Source: Amycolatopsis acidicola
GTDB taxonomy: Bacteria; Actinomycetota; Actinomycetes; Mycobacteriales; Pseudonocardiaceae
Length of the DNA: 64,000 nucleotides
Assembly (NCBI RefSeq): GCF_007713735.2
Contig: NZ_VMNW02000008.1
Coordinates: 1-64,000, forward strand
Direction: 5' to 3'
Part shown: one piece after another, positions 45,618 to 55,653 of the stretch
Numbering within the stretch: position 1 is the stretch's first letter
How the letters are laid out: every line of letters begins with the position of its first letter
Notes under the pieces: model-generated
What the model was told of the DNA's origin: nothing
Seen by the model: the letters and a program-made list of their open reading frames with translations, nothing else
The model's database searches: none
Program-made: the position numbers and the translations under genes

Positions 45618-46354
45618 ATGAACCTGGCTGACGTCGACGACGCCGCGTCGTTGCTGCGCTTCGCGCTCGTGCCGAAGCAACGGCCGACTCCGGACAGCCC
45701 GTACCGGTCCTTGCTGGACCGTTATCGGACAGACGCCGAGTTCGCCGAGATAGTCACACGGATCGCCGGCGGACTGGGACTGCGGGTACACCTGCCCACG
45801 CAGCTCGGCCTGCTGCTCACCGGGACACAGGATGGTCCGTTCGCCCTGACACTCGACAACAGTGGGCTACCGCGACGGACCGGACCGAAGCAGCTCCAGG
45901 ACCGGTACTGTTTCGGCCTCGTCCTCGTCGGCCTTGCGGCCTACGCCTACCCCAACGGAGAAGCGCTGATCGACTCCGGCAGCCCGAGCGTGCGGATCAC
46001 GGAACTGCAGCGATTCATCACCCGGCACGCGAAAGACGCCGCCGAAGAAGTCGATGATGCCGGGGATGCCCAGAGCCGTCAGCTCGGCGCGGCGGCCAAG
46101 CTCTGGTGCGACCTTCCGGATGTCTCGGCGAAGGACAGCGGACGCGACCGAGACAACCGACGCTATTGCGTCCAAGCCCTGCTGCGTTATCTCACCGAAA
46201 ATGGCCGGGCCGACGCGAGGCGGCGCTGGACGACGACCGCGGGGCCGCGTACCAGCTCAACGACCGGTTCCGGATCGGCCTCGCCGAAGTCACGCAGAAC
46301 GCCGTGTTCGCGGTGCTCGCTCAGGCGCGCCGAACCGGCGAGGAGGTGTCGTAG
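45618..46354 (+). pseudogene. JetB/MksE-like subunit of an SMC cassette, frameshifted
   Basis: ATG 45618 follows AGGAG. The first ~197 codons (ending LLRYLTENGRADA) and the last ~45 codons (EAALDDDRGAAYQLNDRFRIG, to a stop at 46354) belong to two frames that join near 46200-46220. A -1 shift, equal to one lost base, would restore a ~246-residue protein. It is soluble and helical, with winged-helix-like segments, and lies directly before the SMC gene, as MksE/JetB kleisin-associated subunits do. The assignment is by position and size. The break could be real decay or a sequencing error. Confidence 0.55.
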
Positions 46355-46355
46355 G

Positions 46356-49300
46356 ATGTATCGGCTTCGACGGTTCTCCCTCGATTCGATCGGTGTGCCC
46401 GACAACCGGTTCTCCGACCTTCTCGTCGACCTGACCGACGCGGAAGGAGCCCCCGCTGACAGCATCGTGTGGCTGCGCAACGGCGCCGGCAAAACGACCA
46501 TGCTCTCGCTGCTGCTGGCGCTGATCCTGCCCGATCGCCGTGACTTTCTGGCCACTCGCACGAAAAAAAGCGCACGCTCGAGGATCTGGTCCAGAGCGGC
46601 GACACCGCACACGTGGTCGCGGAGTGGGTCGATTCCGACGATCGCGTCCTGCTGACCGGCGCGATCTATGAGTGGGACGGGCGGGTGCGCCCCCGCGACT
46701 ACAACGGGGCCAGCAAGGACAACCTGAAGCGCACGTGGTGGTGTGTGCATCCGGAAGCGGCGATCGAGGGATCCACCCTTGACGATCTGCCCTTCACCTT
46801 CCGAACGGCCGGGCAGTACGACCGCGACGGCTTCAAGAAACACCTCAACGGGCTGGCCGCGCAAGGCGTCAATGCTGTCGTGACCGGTCCGACGATCACC
46901 GAGTGGCATCAGGCCCTTCGCGAGCGGCGCTTCGACCCCGACCTGTTCCGCTACTTCACCGAGGTGAACGCGACCGAAGGCGGTATCGACGCACTCTTCG
47001 ACGGGATCGACTCTCCAGGCGCGTTCGTCCGCTACCTCTTGCGATTCGTCAGCGACCGGAGCCGGACCGCGCCGGTGCGCGACCTGCTTTCCGAAACCGA
47101 GGTGGAGATCGCGAAGCGGCCCGGTTATCTCGCCGAGCGCGACTTCTGTGTCCAGGCCAGGCCGAAAGTGCTCGAGTTGGGTGACGCGCACCGAAAAGTC
47201 AGCGACGCGACGACTACCCGCGAGGCAATGCGACGACGGATCGCCGGCTACAAGAAGGCGCTTCTGGACAAGGCCGACGAGGCAGCCGCAGTCCGGCGGC
47301 TGGCACAGGAGCGGCGGACTTTTCTCGACGAGCACTTCAGGGAGAAGCGCAGCGAGGCGGATACGGCGCGCCGAAGACGCGACGAGTATCACCGGTTGGC
47401 CGCGCTGTTTCGGCTCGAGACCGCGAAGAAGAACGTGGCGGCCGCGACGGCTCGAGCCGAGGAGCTGGCGCTCGATGTGAACGGCTGGGAGGCATTAGGT
47501 GCAAAGGCCGTACTCGACGAAGCGAAGGCCACGCTGTCGGCGCGCAAGCAGGCCCTTGCCGCAGCAGCTGAGGAAGCCCGGCCACTACTGGAGCTGATCG
47601 GGAAGGCTCAGGCGGAATGGGCGGGTTCGCTCGAAGGCGCCATCGACCACGCTGAGCGCCGACTCGCCACGCTCGACGCGGAAGTCGAAAAAGCGCGGGA
47701 AAGAAAGAAGGCGGCGGAGTACACACGCCGGAAGGCCCACGAGCGATATGTCGAGCTGTCCGGTGAAGCGCAGGCATTGACCGGGCAGATCAGCCGATTC
47801 CAGACGGCACGCGCCCAGGCGACGGAAGACGGAACACTGGGATCAGCCGAACGGATCGAAGAGGCGCTGGAAAGGTGCCGCGGCCGGTTGCGCAGCTGCG
47901 CCGCGGCGCTGGAACGATTGTCGAGTGAACGCATCGCGCTCGATGAGGCCTTGACCGAGGCCGACCGCGACTGCACCACAGCACGGGAACTGAGCACGAA
48001 AGCCATTGGCGCGAGGGACAAGCTGCGCTCGGAGCTGACCGCGCTCGAATCGCGTGCGGCGAGTCTTGGGGATGACGCCCGGCTACGTCAGCTGTTCCAA
48101 GCGGATTCGGTCGATCTGACCGAATCCGCTGCGGAGGCGATCACGCTCTTGTCCGGGTCGGTTGCCACCGTGGAAACGGACGTTCTGGGCACTCGCCTGG
48201 CGCTCGTTCAGGACGAGAACGCCGTGGACGGGCTGAAGGCGGACCAGCTGCTGCCGCCACGGCCCGCGGTCGTCAATGTGCTGACAGCGCTGCATGATGC
48301 GGGTATCACGGGGTTCTCCGGATGGAGCTATCTGGCGGCGCACATTCCTATCGGCGAGCGGCAGGCAAAGATCGCCGAGATGCCCGAAGTGCTGGAGGGC
48401 GTCGTCGTCTACGGCGATCCGGCCGAAGCAGCGGCACGGATCGAGGCGGAGGTGGACGATGCAGTAGTCATGGCGTCGGCGAATGCCTTCCCATCGGCGC
48501 GCGCACCCCGCGTCGTGCTCGGCCCCGCGGCGGCTCGGTACGACGCGGATGCCGCGTCCGCCGAGCTCATCCGGCGAACGCGACGCCTGGAAGCCGGCCG
48601 CGCGCGGCTCGCCGACCTCACAACGGAACGCGACAACGCGGCCGGGAAGGTTGCCGCCATCCGCGCGCTGGTAGCGGACTTTCCGGAGGACGGAATTTTC
48701 GGGCTCCGGATCCGTGTGCGCACGGCCGAGACAGTCGCCGGCACAGCCACGGCGGACGAGGCCGCGGCGCTGGGCCGTCGTGAAGACTTGACCGGACGGC
48801 GAAACGCGATCGTCGACGAACACGCGCGAGAACAGGCGGCCCTCCCTGAACTACGGATCGCATCGGGGCGGCTTCAGCAACTGGCGCGTGAGGAGCAGGA
48901 AGTCGTCAACCCGGCCAACGCCAGGCTGGAAGCTATTCCGGCTCTCCAGGAGGTGGAGCGGGAGGCCGGCGAGACGGCCTCGGCGGTGTATGAAGCGGCC
49001 GACGAACAGATCGAATACCTGCGAGACGAGGTCCGCGGCTTGCAGGGAAGCAAGCGAACCTGGTCCGCGACCCGCGCGACGCTGTCCGAGGAGCCGATTC
49101 GGACCGGCAAGAACCTCGAGACGACCGAGGCCGTGGTGGAGGAGCTCAAGGGTTTGCTGCGCCAGCAGTTCCCGGAGGCGGAGCTGCGCCGCGCCGAAAC
49201 GGAAGCCGAGGCGGCCGTGAAAGCCGCCGCGAGCCGGTGGGAGCGCCACTCCGGACCGGTGCGAAGCCGCGCGGAAGAGCTCGCTGATACCGCGGCGGCG

Positions 49301-50707
49301 GGAAACAATGACCTGCGGCAGGAGGCTCTCGAGCGGGCACGGGCCGAGCAGCACACGACCAGCCGTCGGCTGGGTGCCGCCGATTCCGAGCTGCGCGAGG
49401 CCGAATCGGAGCTTCGCGCAGCGAGTCCACGGGGCCGGATGCGGCACGCCGAACTCAAGGCCGAGCCGGCGGATCGCGCGGAAGCGCTGCGGCAGGCCGT
49501 GGAAGCGGACGAGCAGGCCACCGTGCTCCAGACGGAGGCGGGGCAGCTGGAGCGAGAACGGGACGACGCGGGCCGTGCGGCCGACGACGCGGGACGGCGG
49601 ATCGGGGTACTGAACGATCAGGCCGATCTGTTCCGCGCGATCGAGCCCGCCGACGCGGCTACCGGCGTCGTGCCCGACAGCGACGACGAGGTCCGGAGCA
49701 AGGTGAAAGGTCTCGCCCAGGAGTTCGAGGCCCAGGAGAACGAATACACCGGTCTGCTGGGAATCCGGTCGCAGCAAGCAGAACGGCTGCGGAGCTGGGC
49801 GGCGGAGGACCGGTTCGCCGCGGTCGCGGAGGACGAGAACGGCCAGGCGGTACGGCGGCTCAGGGAGTTGTTCCGCAGCGAGCAGCTGTACGAGCGCGTC
49901 GCCGTGCGGGCTGACGAGCTCGCCGGTGACCTGGATGTCCGGCAACAGGCCATCACCCGGCAATTGCTCCAGGTCGAAGAACACAAACGGAACGTGGTGT
50001 CGCGGCTGGGCGACCTCGTCGAGGACGCATTGCGGCTTCTCGGCCGGGCATCTGTTCTGTCGGAGCTACCCGAGGGCGTCGGACCGTGGGCCGGTTTCCG
50101 GTTCCTGTCGGTCGACGCCCGGCAGCGACCGACACCCGAGCAGATATCCTTGCGCATCGGCGATCTTGTGGACCGCATGGTAAACAGCAGGAAAGTCGAG
50201 GCCGATCCCACCGAGCTGCTCTGGCGCGCCACCGAGGCTTCGGTGAGCGAAGGGTTCCGCGCCTCGGTCCTCAAGCCGGCACCGGACCAGCCGACCGGGC
50301 GCACTCCGGTGGAAGACATGCGGAAGTGGTCCGGCGGGGAGAATCTCACGGCCTCGCTCGTGCTGTTCTGCGTCATGGCGCGGCTGCGCACGGAGCAACG
50401 GACGGGGCTGCGCTCGGGCTCGGCAGGCGGTCTGGTGCCGCTCGACAACCCACTGGGCAAGGCCAACTACCTGCCTTTCCTTGATCTGCAGCGACGAGTC
50501 GCCCGGGCGAACGGCGTGCAGCTGGTCTTCCTCACGGGCATCGGCGACCTCGGCGCGGTAACCGCGTTCCCCCGTATCGCCGCGATGCACAAGAGGCCGT
50601 CGGCGACCCGGCCAGGACGGGCCTACGTCTCGAACGACCTCGACAACTCCTCCACCGGCAGCACTCAGTCGGTCGATGTCGTCGCTTCGGTGCGTCGTGA
50701 GCCCTGA
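46356..50707 (+). pseudogene. JetC/MksB-like SMC ATPase, frameshifted at an A7 run
   Basis: ATG 46356 lies two bases after the preceding stop. The N-terminus has the Walker A variant WLRNGAGKTT (residues about 38-47). At 46563-46569 an AAAAAAA run separates it from the remaining ~1360 codons, which are in the -1 frame; joined, the protein is about 1450 residues. The second part holds very long coiled coils (about 47200-50000), the ABC signature KWSGGENLTASL and LVPLDNPLGKAN in the Walker B/D-loop place. It should be the DNA-loop-extruding motor of a Wadjet/Mks-type system. It is disrupted unless the A-run length is wrong or a frameshift is programmed. Confidence 0.75.
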
Positions 50708-51751
50708 ACACACGGAACCAGAACTGGCCGCGGCGATCGCCGAGGCGGTTCGTGAGCACGGCCCCCGGCGGCTACCCCTGGAGTCCGTGCTCAAGGCGGC
50801 TGCCGCAGTCGATCACACGGCCGCGGTATCGGTGCACTGGCGCCGGCGGGTACTCTCGGCCCTCACCTCGCTCGCCGAGGCGAAGATGATCACCCTCCCC
50901 CGGACCCGCATCGACCGCAGCGCCGAGCCGCCGCTGCCCGCTTATGTCACGCGACGGGAAACCCTGCCGCAGCAAGGGAAATCGCGGCGGCCGATCATCT
51001 GGCACGCCGATCTCGGCTGGGCGGCGCTCGGCGACGAACGCGGCGAGTGGACCACTACAGAACGCACCTGCCTGGAGCTGGTGAACGCGTGGCTTCCTCG
51101 CCGGCGCGGCGTGGTCGTCCCGATCCGGGAGCGGTCCCTGGACATCACCGGCGATGACAAGCAGCTGGAATCCTGGCTCTTCGGCACGCTGTTCCGGCCC
51201 GGGAGGTTGACGCTGGAACTGCTCGAGTGCGAACCGTGCTGGCCGCCGGTAGAGCGACGGATCTTCGGTGACGGCCCGTGGCTGGTGGTCGAGAACTACA
51301 CGACCTATGTCTCCCTTGGGCGTCGTGCCTCCGAGCTCTCCTTCGGCGGGCAGCTCATCTGGGGCGCCGGCAATCAGGTCGGTACTCGGCTGCGGACGCT
51401 CGCCGCGAACGGCGAGCGTCCGCTCAGATGCTGGTACTTCGGCGACGTCGATGCCGGAGGCTTCCGCATCGCCCGGTCCGCCTGGCAGTGCGTGGCCGAG
51501 CTGGCCTCGGTGGACCTGCGCCCGGCCGCCGGTCTGTATCGCCTGGCGCTCGAGCACGGCAAGAGACGGCTCGTCCGGCGCGCGCCCCGGATGAGCGCCG
51601 ACACCGCCGCCTGGGCCGGGGCGTGGCTCGGCCAACGGCTCGGCGAATCATGCCTGGACGTCGTCCGGTCAGGTGGCCGCATCGTGCAGGAGAACGTGGG
51701 TACCGAGGTGCTCGCGACCACAACCTCGCGGACTGGTTCGACGAGGACTGA
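50697..51751 (+). pseudogene. JetD/MksG-like Toprim nuclease, frameshifted near its end
   Basis: GTG 50697 overlaps the SMC gene end by 11 bases. The protein has N-terminal winged-helix-like segments and a JetD-type C-terminal Toprim domain: WLVVENYTTYVSL with the catalytic Glu, FGGQLIWGAGNQVG, and RCWYFGDVDAGGF with the Asp-x-Asp. It should cut the DNA brought in by the SMC motor. Near 51705-51720 the reading must shift by -1 for the natural ending RDHNLADWFDED (stop at 51751); otherwise it runs into unrelated sequence. About 350 residues when restored. Confidence 0.75.
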
Positions 51752-51761
51752 GGCGGACGGG

Positions 51762-51890
51762 CTACGTGGAAATCGCGAGCGACGCAGTGCTCAGATCCAC
51801 GGCGCGAGCACCGGCGATGAAGAGTGCGACACCGGCAGCGACCACGGTGATCAGCGCAAACAAGTCGTAAGGACCAGAACGCGACGACAT
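51762..51890 (-). CDS. Very small single-helix membrane protein
   Basis: The 42-residue product starts at ATG 51890 with CAGGAG eight bases upstream. It is one membrane helix (DLFALITVVAAGVALFIAG) with a short polar tail. It lies downstream of the membrane genes of the ESX-type cluster on the same strand. A second frame (minus strand, TTG near 52015 to stop at 51851; TPEEAAAETHTGSGELW) overlaps it and could encode another small soluble protein, but support is weak. Confidence 0.45.
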   Translation of the reverse strand: MSSRSGPYDLFALITVVAAGVALFIAGARAVDLSTASLAIST

Positions 51891-52095
51891 GCGAAGATCT
51901 CCTGCATCGGCTGGGAAATGGCCGCGGCAAGCTCGGCGGCGACTGCCCAGAGTTCTCCCGAGCCGGTATGCGTTTCCGCTGCGGCTTCCTCGGGCGTGAA
52001 CAGCGTCGTCTTCAACGAGCCATCTGCGCCTCCCGGTGGGCACGATGCGCCGGTTCTGGGCGGGAATGCGGCGGGGTTCCTCGGACTTGCTGAGC

Positions 52096-52575
52096 TCAGA
52101 TCCGCGTCCACCGACTCACGAGCACCGCCACAAGCCCCGTGTATGCCACGAGCACAGCGGGCAGCAGGAACTCCACCACGAGCACTGGCGTGCTGATCGC
52201 CGTCTCTCCCGCCGCGACACCCAGCGTAAGCCAGCCCAGGCAGGCCAGAAGGAGGCCGAAGTTCCCGAGTACCAGCAGATTCCGGCGAATCCTCGTTGCC
52301 ACCCCGATATCGAGCCATCCCGGCGAGACCCTGCTGCGCAGAGCGATCACATTCACTCCGAAAAGGACGGTGACGATCGCCAGCGCGCCGTGCGTGCCGA
52401 TTGTCATCCCCAGCAGGGGCGCTTGAGGGACCCAGGTCACGGCTATGTTCCCGGCACTCGCCGCGAGCACCAACGCCAGTACCCACGAACCCAGACCGAG
52501 CGGCACTGCCGCGGACCTGATGCGCGTCGCGCGACCAGGGTCGATGGCACGACGGCCGCCCCCTCCCGAGCGCAC
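52096..52575 (-). CDS. Membrane protein of the ESX-type cluster
   Basis: The 159-residue product probably starts at GTG 52575, overlapping the region after the upstream stop by a few bases. It has four hydrophobic segments (residues about 20-40, 47-66, 95-115 and 125-150) separated by short charged loops. No domain is recognised. The paired upstream gene has the same four-helix layout, so they may form a heteromeric membrane unit linked to the WXG100-like proteins. Confidence 0.6.
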   Translation of the reverse strand: MRSGGGGRRAIDPGRATRIRSAAVPLGLGSWVLALVLAASAGNIAVTWVPQAPLLGMTIGTHGALAIVTVLFGVNVIALRSRVSPGWLDIGVATRIRRNLLVLGNFGLLLACLGWLTLGVAAGETAISTPVLVVEFLLPAVLVAYTGLVAVLVSRWTRI

Positions 52576-52577
52576 GA

Positions 52578-53030
52578 TCAGTACTTCGGAAGTACCCGGC
52601 GCAGCACGACCGACGCCATGACCGCGCAAACCAGCGTGACCGCCACCGCGACAAAGAGGACAGTCGATGCGCTGGCGGACAACGATGTTTCGTCCGGGAC
52701 ACGGGTGATTTTGACGAACAACAGGACACCGGCCACGTCGAGGACGATCACGCACAAAGCCATGGCGAGCGTGCCCCGGCGGATCCCGGCGAAGAACTCC
52801 AGATCCCGCGCCGGGGTGGTCGGCGTACGCGATCCGGCGAACACCGCGAGAACCCCGGAAAGCAGTAAGGCGAACCCGCCACCGGCGACGGCGATCAGGA
52901 CGAAGTAGTACATCGGGTGGACGCCGCCCGGCGCTGCGAACCCGAGCGAGATCATCGCGATGATCACCACGAACGCGGCGACAGTCGAAACCGCGGCGAT
53001 CCGGCGCGAGGCGGAGGAAATCGCCGTCAC
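52578..53030 (-). CDS. Membrane protein of the ESX-type cluster
   Basis: The 150-residue product starts at GTG 53030, overlapping the upstream stop (GTGA), so it is translationally coupled to the WXG100-like gene. Four membrane helices are visible (residues about 10-30, 40-65, 82-105 and 118-140). No catalytic motif was seen. Much longer open frames upstream are shadows. It likely works with the secreted or surface proteins encoded just before it. Confidence 0.65.
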   Translation of the reverse strand: MTAISSASRRIAAVSTVAAFVVIIAMISLGFAAPGGVHPMYYFVLIAVAGGGFALLLSGVLAVFAGSRTPTTPARDLEFFAGIRRGTLAMALCVIVLDVAGVLLFVKITRVPDETSLSASASTVLFVAVAVTLVCAVMASVVLRRVLPKY

Positions 53031-53773
53031 GACATCACGTGCCAGTCGGACTTGTCTTGCATCGCCCCGATGTTCGACTTGGCCCACTGGTCCCCCAGGT
53101 CGTGCACCTTCTGTGCGATGGTGTTCTGCTCGGTGGAGATCGTGTTCATCAGGGACTGAAGCGAAACGATCGCCGTGGTGACGAGCCCGATCGACACGCC
53201 CGCCGCGCCGGCGATCGCCGCGATCGCGGCCGGGATACCCACCACGGTGCATGCGGTGGCGATCGCGGCGACGGCGCCGACGACGAACACGCCTCCGGCG
53301 ACTGCCATCGCCGTCCAGAACGTATCGATGCCGTTGCCCAGGTTGTCGAGCGAGCTACGCAGCTGGTTCGCCAGGTCCTTCACCGAGTTCAGGCCGCTGA
53401 CCTGCGCGGGCACCGTCGCCTTGTACGCTTCGGCGCCGCGTCCCTGCCAGTCCAGGTTGGTCTGCAGCTTGTCGAGACCGATCTCGCCGGAGATGTCGCC
53501 GACGACATTGCCGACCTTGTTCACCCAGTCCTCGGCGACCTGGTGCAGCCGGTCCGGGCTGCCTGGCTGGTCGATCAACTGGTTGACCCGGTCCCAGAAC
53601 TCCTTGCACTTGTCCCGGAGCGCGTTCATCCCGTCCTGGATCGGCTTGATGAGGTCCGACAGGAAGCCGGGCACCCAGCCGAGCACATCGTTGACCTTGT
53701 CGAAGAACTCGTCGATCTTCTGCTGGAGCTCGTGGAACTTATCGTTGGCCTGCTGGATCGCGGGGCTCGTCAC
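53027..53773 (-). CDS. WXG100-superfamily protein with membrane-active segment
   Basis: The 248-residue product has two long amphipathic helical regions with a central WxG turn (LDWQGRGAEAY, near residue 110), as in type VII secretion substrates. Near residues 155-210 there is a long hydrophobic Ala/Val/Gly-rich stretch. An N-terminal block with GWVPGFLSDLIKPIQDGMNAL precedes the WxG part. Length exceeds a plain WXG100 and matches the larger ESX-associated proteins with a pore-like segment. No separate toxin domain is seen. The core ESX machine (EccC and others) is not in the window. Confidence 0.75.
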   Translation of the reverse strand: MTSPAIQQANDKFHELQQKIDEFFDKVNDVLGWVPGFLSDLIKPIQDGMNALRDKCKEFWDRVNQLIDQPGSPDRLHQVAEDWVNKVGNVVGDISGEIGLDKLQTNLDWQGRGAEAYKATVPAQVSGLNSVKDLANQLRSSLDNLGNGIDTFWTAMAVAGGVFVVGAVAAIATACTVVGIPAAIAAIAGAAGVSIGLVTTAIVSLQSLMNTISTEQNTIAQKVHDLGDQWAKSNIGAMQDKSDWHVMS

Positions 53774-53787
53774 GCCGGCTTCCTTCG

Positions 53788-54102
53788 TCAGTTCCCGGCA
53801 GCACGCTGGATGCGCTGCAGGTGATCGGCTTCGGTCTGGTCGTAGAGGTCCGCGGCATGACGCAGCGCGCCCGCGAGGTCGTGAAAGTTCTGCGCCGCCT
53901 GCCGCATCATGTTTTCCAGCGCGCTCTGCGCACTGGCGTAGGTCTTGTCGATTCCTTTGTCCACGCCATAAATCGACACGTCGTACGGGGTCAGCCCGAG
54001 CGAGCCGATCGCCTGTTCCGGCGCCTCCAAGTCCTTCCCCGCGCCGTCCCAGGTGTCGGCGTCGGACCGCAACGCGGAGACGGCCGCCTTGATGTCGACC
54101 AT
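53788..54102 (-). CDS. ESX-type small helical protein (WXG100-like)
   Basis: The 104-residue product is a two-helix protein with WDG near residue 18 (ADTWDGAGKDL). The second helix covers the C-terminal half (YASAQSALENMMRQAAQNF, then LRHAADLYDQTEADH). It lies 15 bases before the larger WXG100-like gene and five bases after the YbaB-like gene. This order is common in actinomycete ESX substrate loci. It is probably secreted as a dimer with its neighbour. Confidence 0.75.
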   Translation of the reverse strand: MVDIKAAVSALRSDADTWDGAGKDLEAPEQAIGSLGLTPYDVSIYGVDKGIDKTYASAQSALENMMRQAAQNFHDLAGALRHAADLYDQTEADHLQRIQRAAGN

Positions 54103-54106
54103 GAAT

Positions 54107-54706
54107 TCAGGACTCCCTCGTCGTGTCGGTCGGTACCGGCATCCCCAGTCGCCGCATCAGGCGCTGCGGGTCTCCCGCCAATGTCATCAGTTCGGAGATC
54201 GCGCTACCGGTCGGTCCCGCGGCCAAGCCGCCCGGGGTACTCGAGTCGTGCAGACCGCGCAGCACCTCGACGAGTTCGGTCTCGACCTCGCTCACGCGAG
54301 CCTGCGCCGCCCAGGTGCTGTCGATATCGAGTGTGAGCACTTGGCCGGCTCGCGCCGAACCCTGCACGTGCCCACCCGAGCTGCGGACCTGAACCGGCTG
54401 GTCCACGACCGCCGAAAGCCGCTCGGTGAACTGGTCCAGCTCCGCGGAGACCGAGTCAAGCAGGCGTTGCACGTCCTGATTGGTCAACGGCGACTCGTCG
54501 ACCGTGGGCTGAGGCGCGGCCACAGGCAGCGCCGAGGCCGTCTGCTCGACGCTCTGCGCCAGCGCGCGCATCGTCGCGGCGTTCGCGGCCGAGAGCACGC
54601 TGGTGTGGAGCGCCCGAGGATCGACCGACTGACGCCAGCTCGGCGACAACCGCACGGCCGCGACCCTCGCCTCGCGCGTCACCATCACTTCGACGACGAT
54701 CGGCAT
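54107..54706 (-). CDS. YbaB/EbfC-like protein of ESX locus, probably 5'-frameshifted
   Basis: The open frame from ATG 54706 gives 199 residues with a YbaB-like pattern: VVEVMVTREARVAAVRLSPSW, later QVLTLDIDSTWAAQARVSEVE. Such proteins commonly precede WXG100 genes and may bind DNA or act as chaperones. The sequence just upstream (54707-54863, other frame) codes DRRWGFEEAEDWEYEKRRAEP and then LSAQDA, which looks like the natural N-terminal region of the same protein. Removing one base near 54698 joins them. The true gene may therefore start near 54863 and be frameshifted. Confidence 0.6.
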   Translation of the reverse strand: MPIVVEVMVTREARVAAVRLSPSWRQSVDPRALHTSVLSAANAATMRALAQSVEQTASALPVAAPQPTVDESPLTNQDVQRLLDSVSAELDQFTERLSAVVDQPVQVRSSGGHVQGSARAGQVLTLDIDSTWAAQARVSEVETELVEVLRGLHDSSTPGGLAAGPTGSAISELMTLAGDPQRLMRRLGMPVPTDTTRES

Positions 54707-54889
54707 CCTGCGCGCTCAGCGTCCCGTCAGCCGGTTCGGGGACAGCAGGCTCGGCGCGTCGCTTCTCGTATTCCCAGTCCTCGGCTTCTTCGAAGCCCCA
54801 TCTCCGATCGTCCACCGGGCGGACTCTACTGACGCGTCCTTCCGGGCGCACGAACTCGGCCACAACCGCCAACTGTTCGCCTGATCGGG

Positions 54890-55108
54890 TGAAGGTCGCC
54901 CCTCGGTGGCCTGTTGCCCGTCCCCCACTAAATCGAGCAGATCGTGGCCCAGGACAACGAAAAACGACCCGCGGACGGGCCTCACCCGCACCGAAGCAGC
55001 GTCGACTCCAGCGACCGTGGCCTTGCCGATGCCACCCGCGGCTCCGCTGACGATCGCGACGCTGCTTGTCGGCACCTTACGAAGAAGCCACGTCGGTGGG
55101 TGGTTCAT
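54890..55108 (-). pseudogene. Short-chain dehydrogenase N-terminal fragment
   Basis: ATG 55108 with AAGGAG upstream opens a frame with the SDR cofactor motif VAIVSGAAGGIGKATVAG, that is TGxxxGIG with Ser in place of the Thr. After about 35 residues the similarity stops and an unrelated sequence follows that runs into the upstream part of the YbaB-like gene. The catalytic Ser-Tyr-Lys part is absent. It is a truncated remnant, left by a deletion or an insertion event at the edge of the ESX cluster. Confidence 0.6.
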
Positions 55109-55302
55109 CGGGCTTCGCTTCTCCTTAGCACGCCCGGCTCCGTCAAACTCATTCCCCCCGAGCCGGAGCGAAACTGGAGCGGCGTGCCTTCCACAGGTCC
55201 ACCATCCACATCCCAACCGACTGGAACAGACCAATCCCGAGCACTGGTTTCTCCATTTTCGCAGGTCAGACCCCTTGTTGGGCGACTCTGGGGGATCTTG
55301 CT

Positions 55303-55653
55303 ATGAGGGGAAATTTGACTGAACAGGGTCTGCCACAGCCCGGAGACGACACGGGGCGTTCCTACGTCGAGGAGTGGGACCGCGCTCTGCCGGCGGCCAA
55401 CCGCCCGCACACCACCCGCTACAACTACGAACTCGCCGTCACCCAGCTCGCGGACTTCCTGGGCAGCGACAGCCTGGACGGGTTCCTGCAGGACCACGGC
55501 CAGAAAGCCCGCCCCGACGACTCCGACGCCGCCGAGGACCCGACCGACGTCGAACGCCGGCACGTGGAGTGGTTCATCGCCTGGATGATCGCGACCCGCT
55601 CCGCCGCCACCGCAGCGCATGTGCCAGCCCTCCACCCCGGGCAATACCGTTAG
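55303..55653 (+). pseudogene. Truncated tyrosine recombinase (N-terminal domain only)
   Basis: The 116-codon frame from ATG 55303 encodes a core-binding (SAM-like) domain of a tyrosine integrase: RPHTTRYNYELAVTQLADFLG and HVEWFIAWMIATRSAATA. The sequence then changes abruptly to AHVPALHPGQYR and stops. The catalytic domain with Arg-His-Arg-Tyr is missing. It marks a decayed mobile element or one end of an island. No intact integrase was found in the window. Confidence 0.7.

Noticed and set aside
48083-49984. Minus-strand open frames opposite the SMC coiled coil
   Set aside because: Arg/Leu-rich shadows of the Glu/Ala-rich coiled-coil coding strand.
51851-52729. 292-codon minus-strand frame
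   Set aside because: It crosses the coding region of the 52096-52575 membrane protein and has Arg/Ser-rich shadow composition; only its last ~55 codons might be a small gene.
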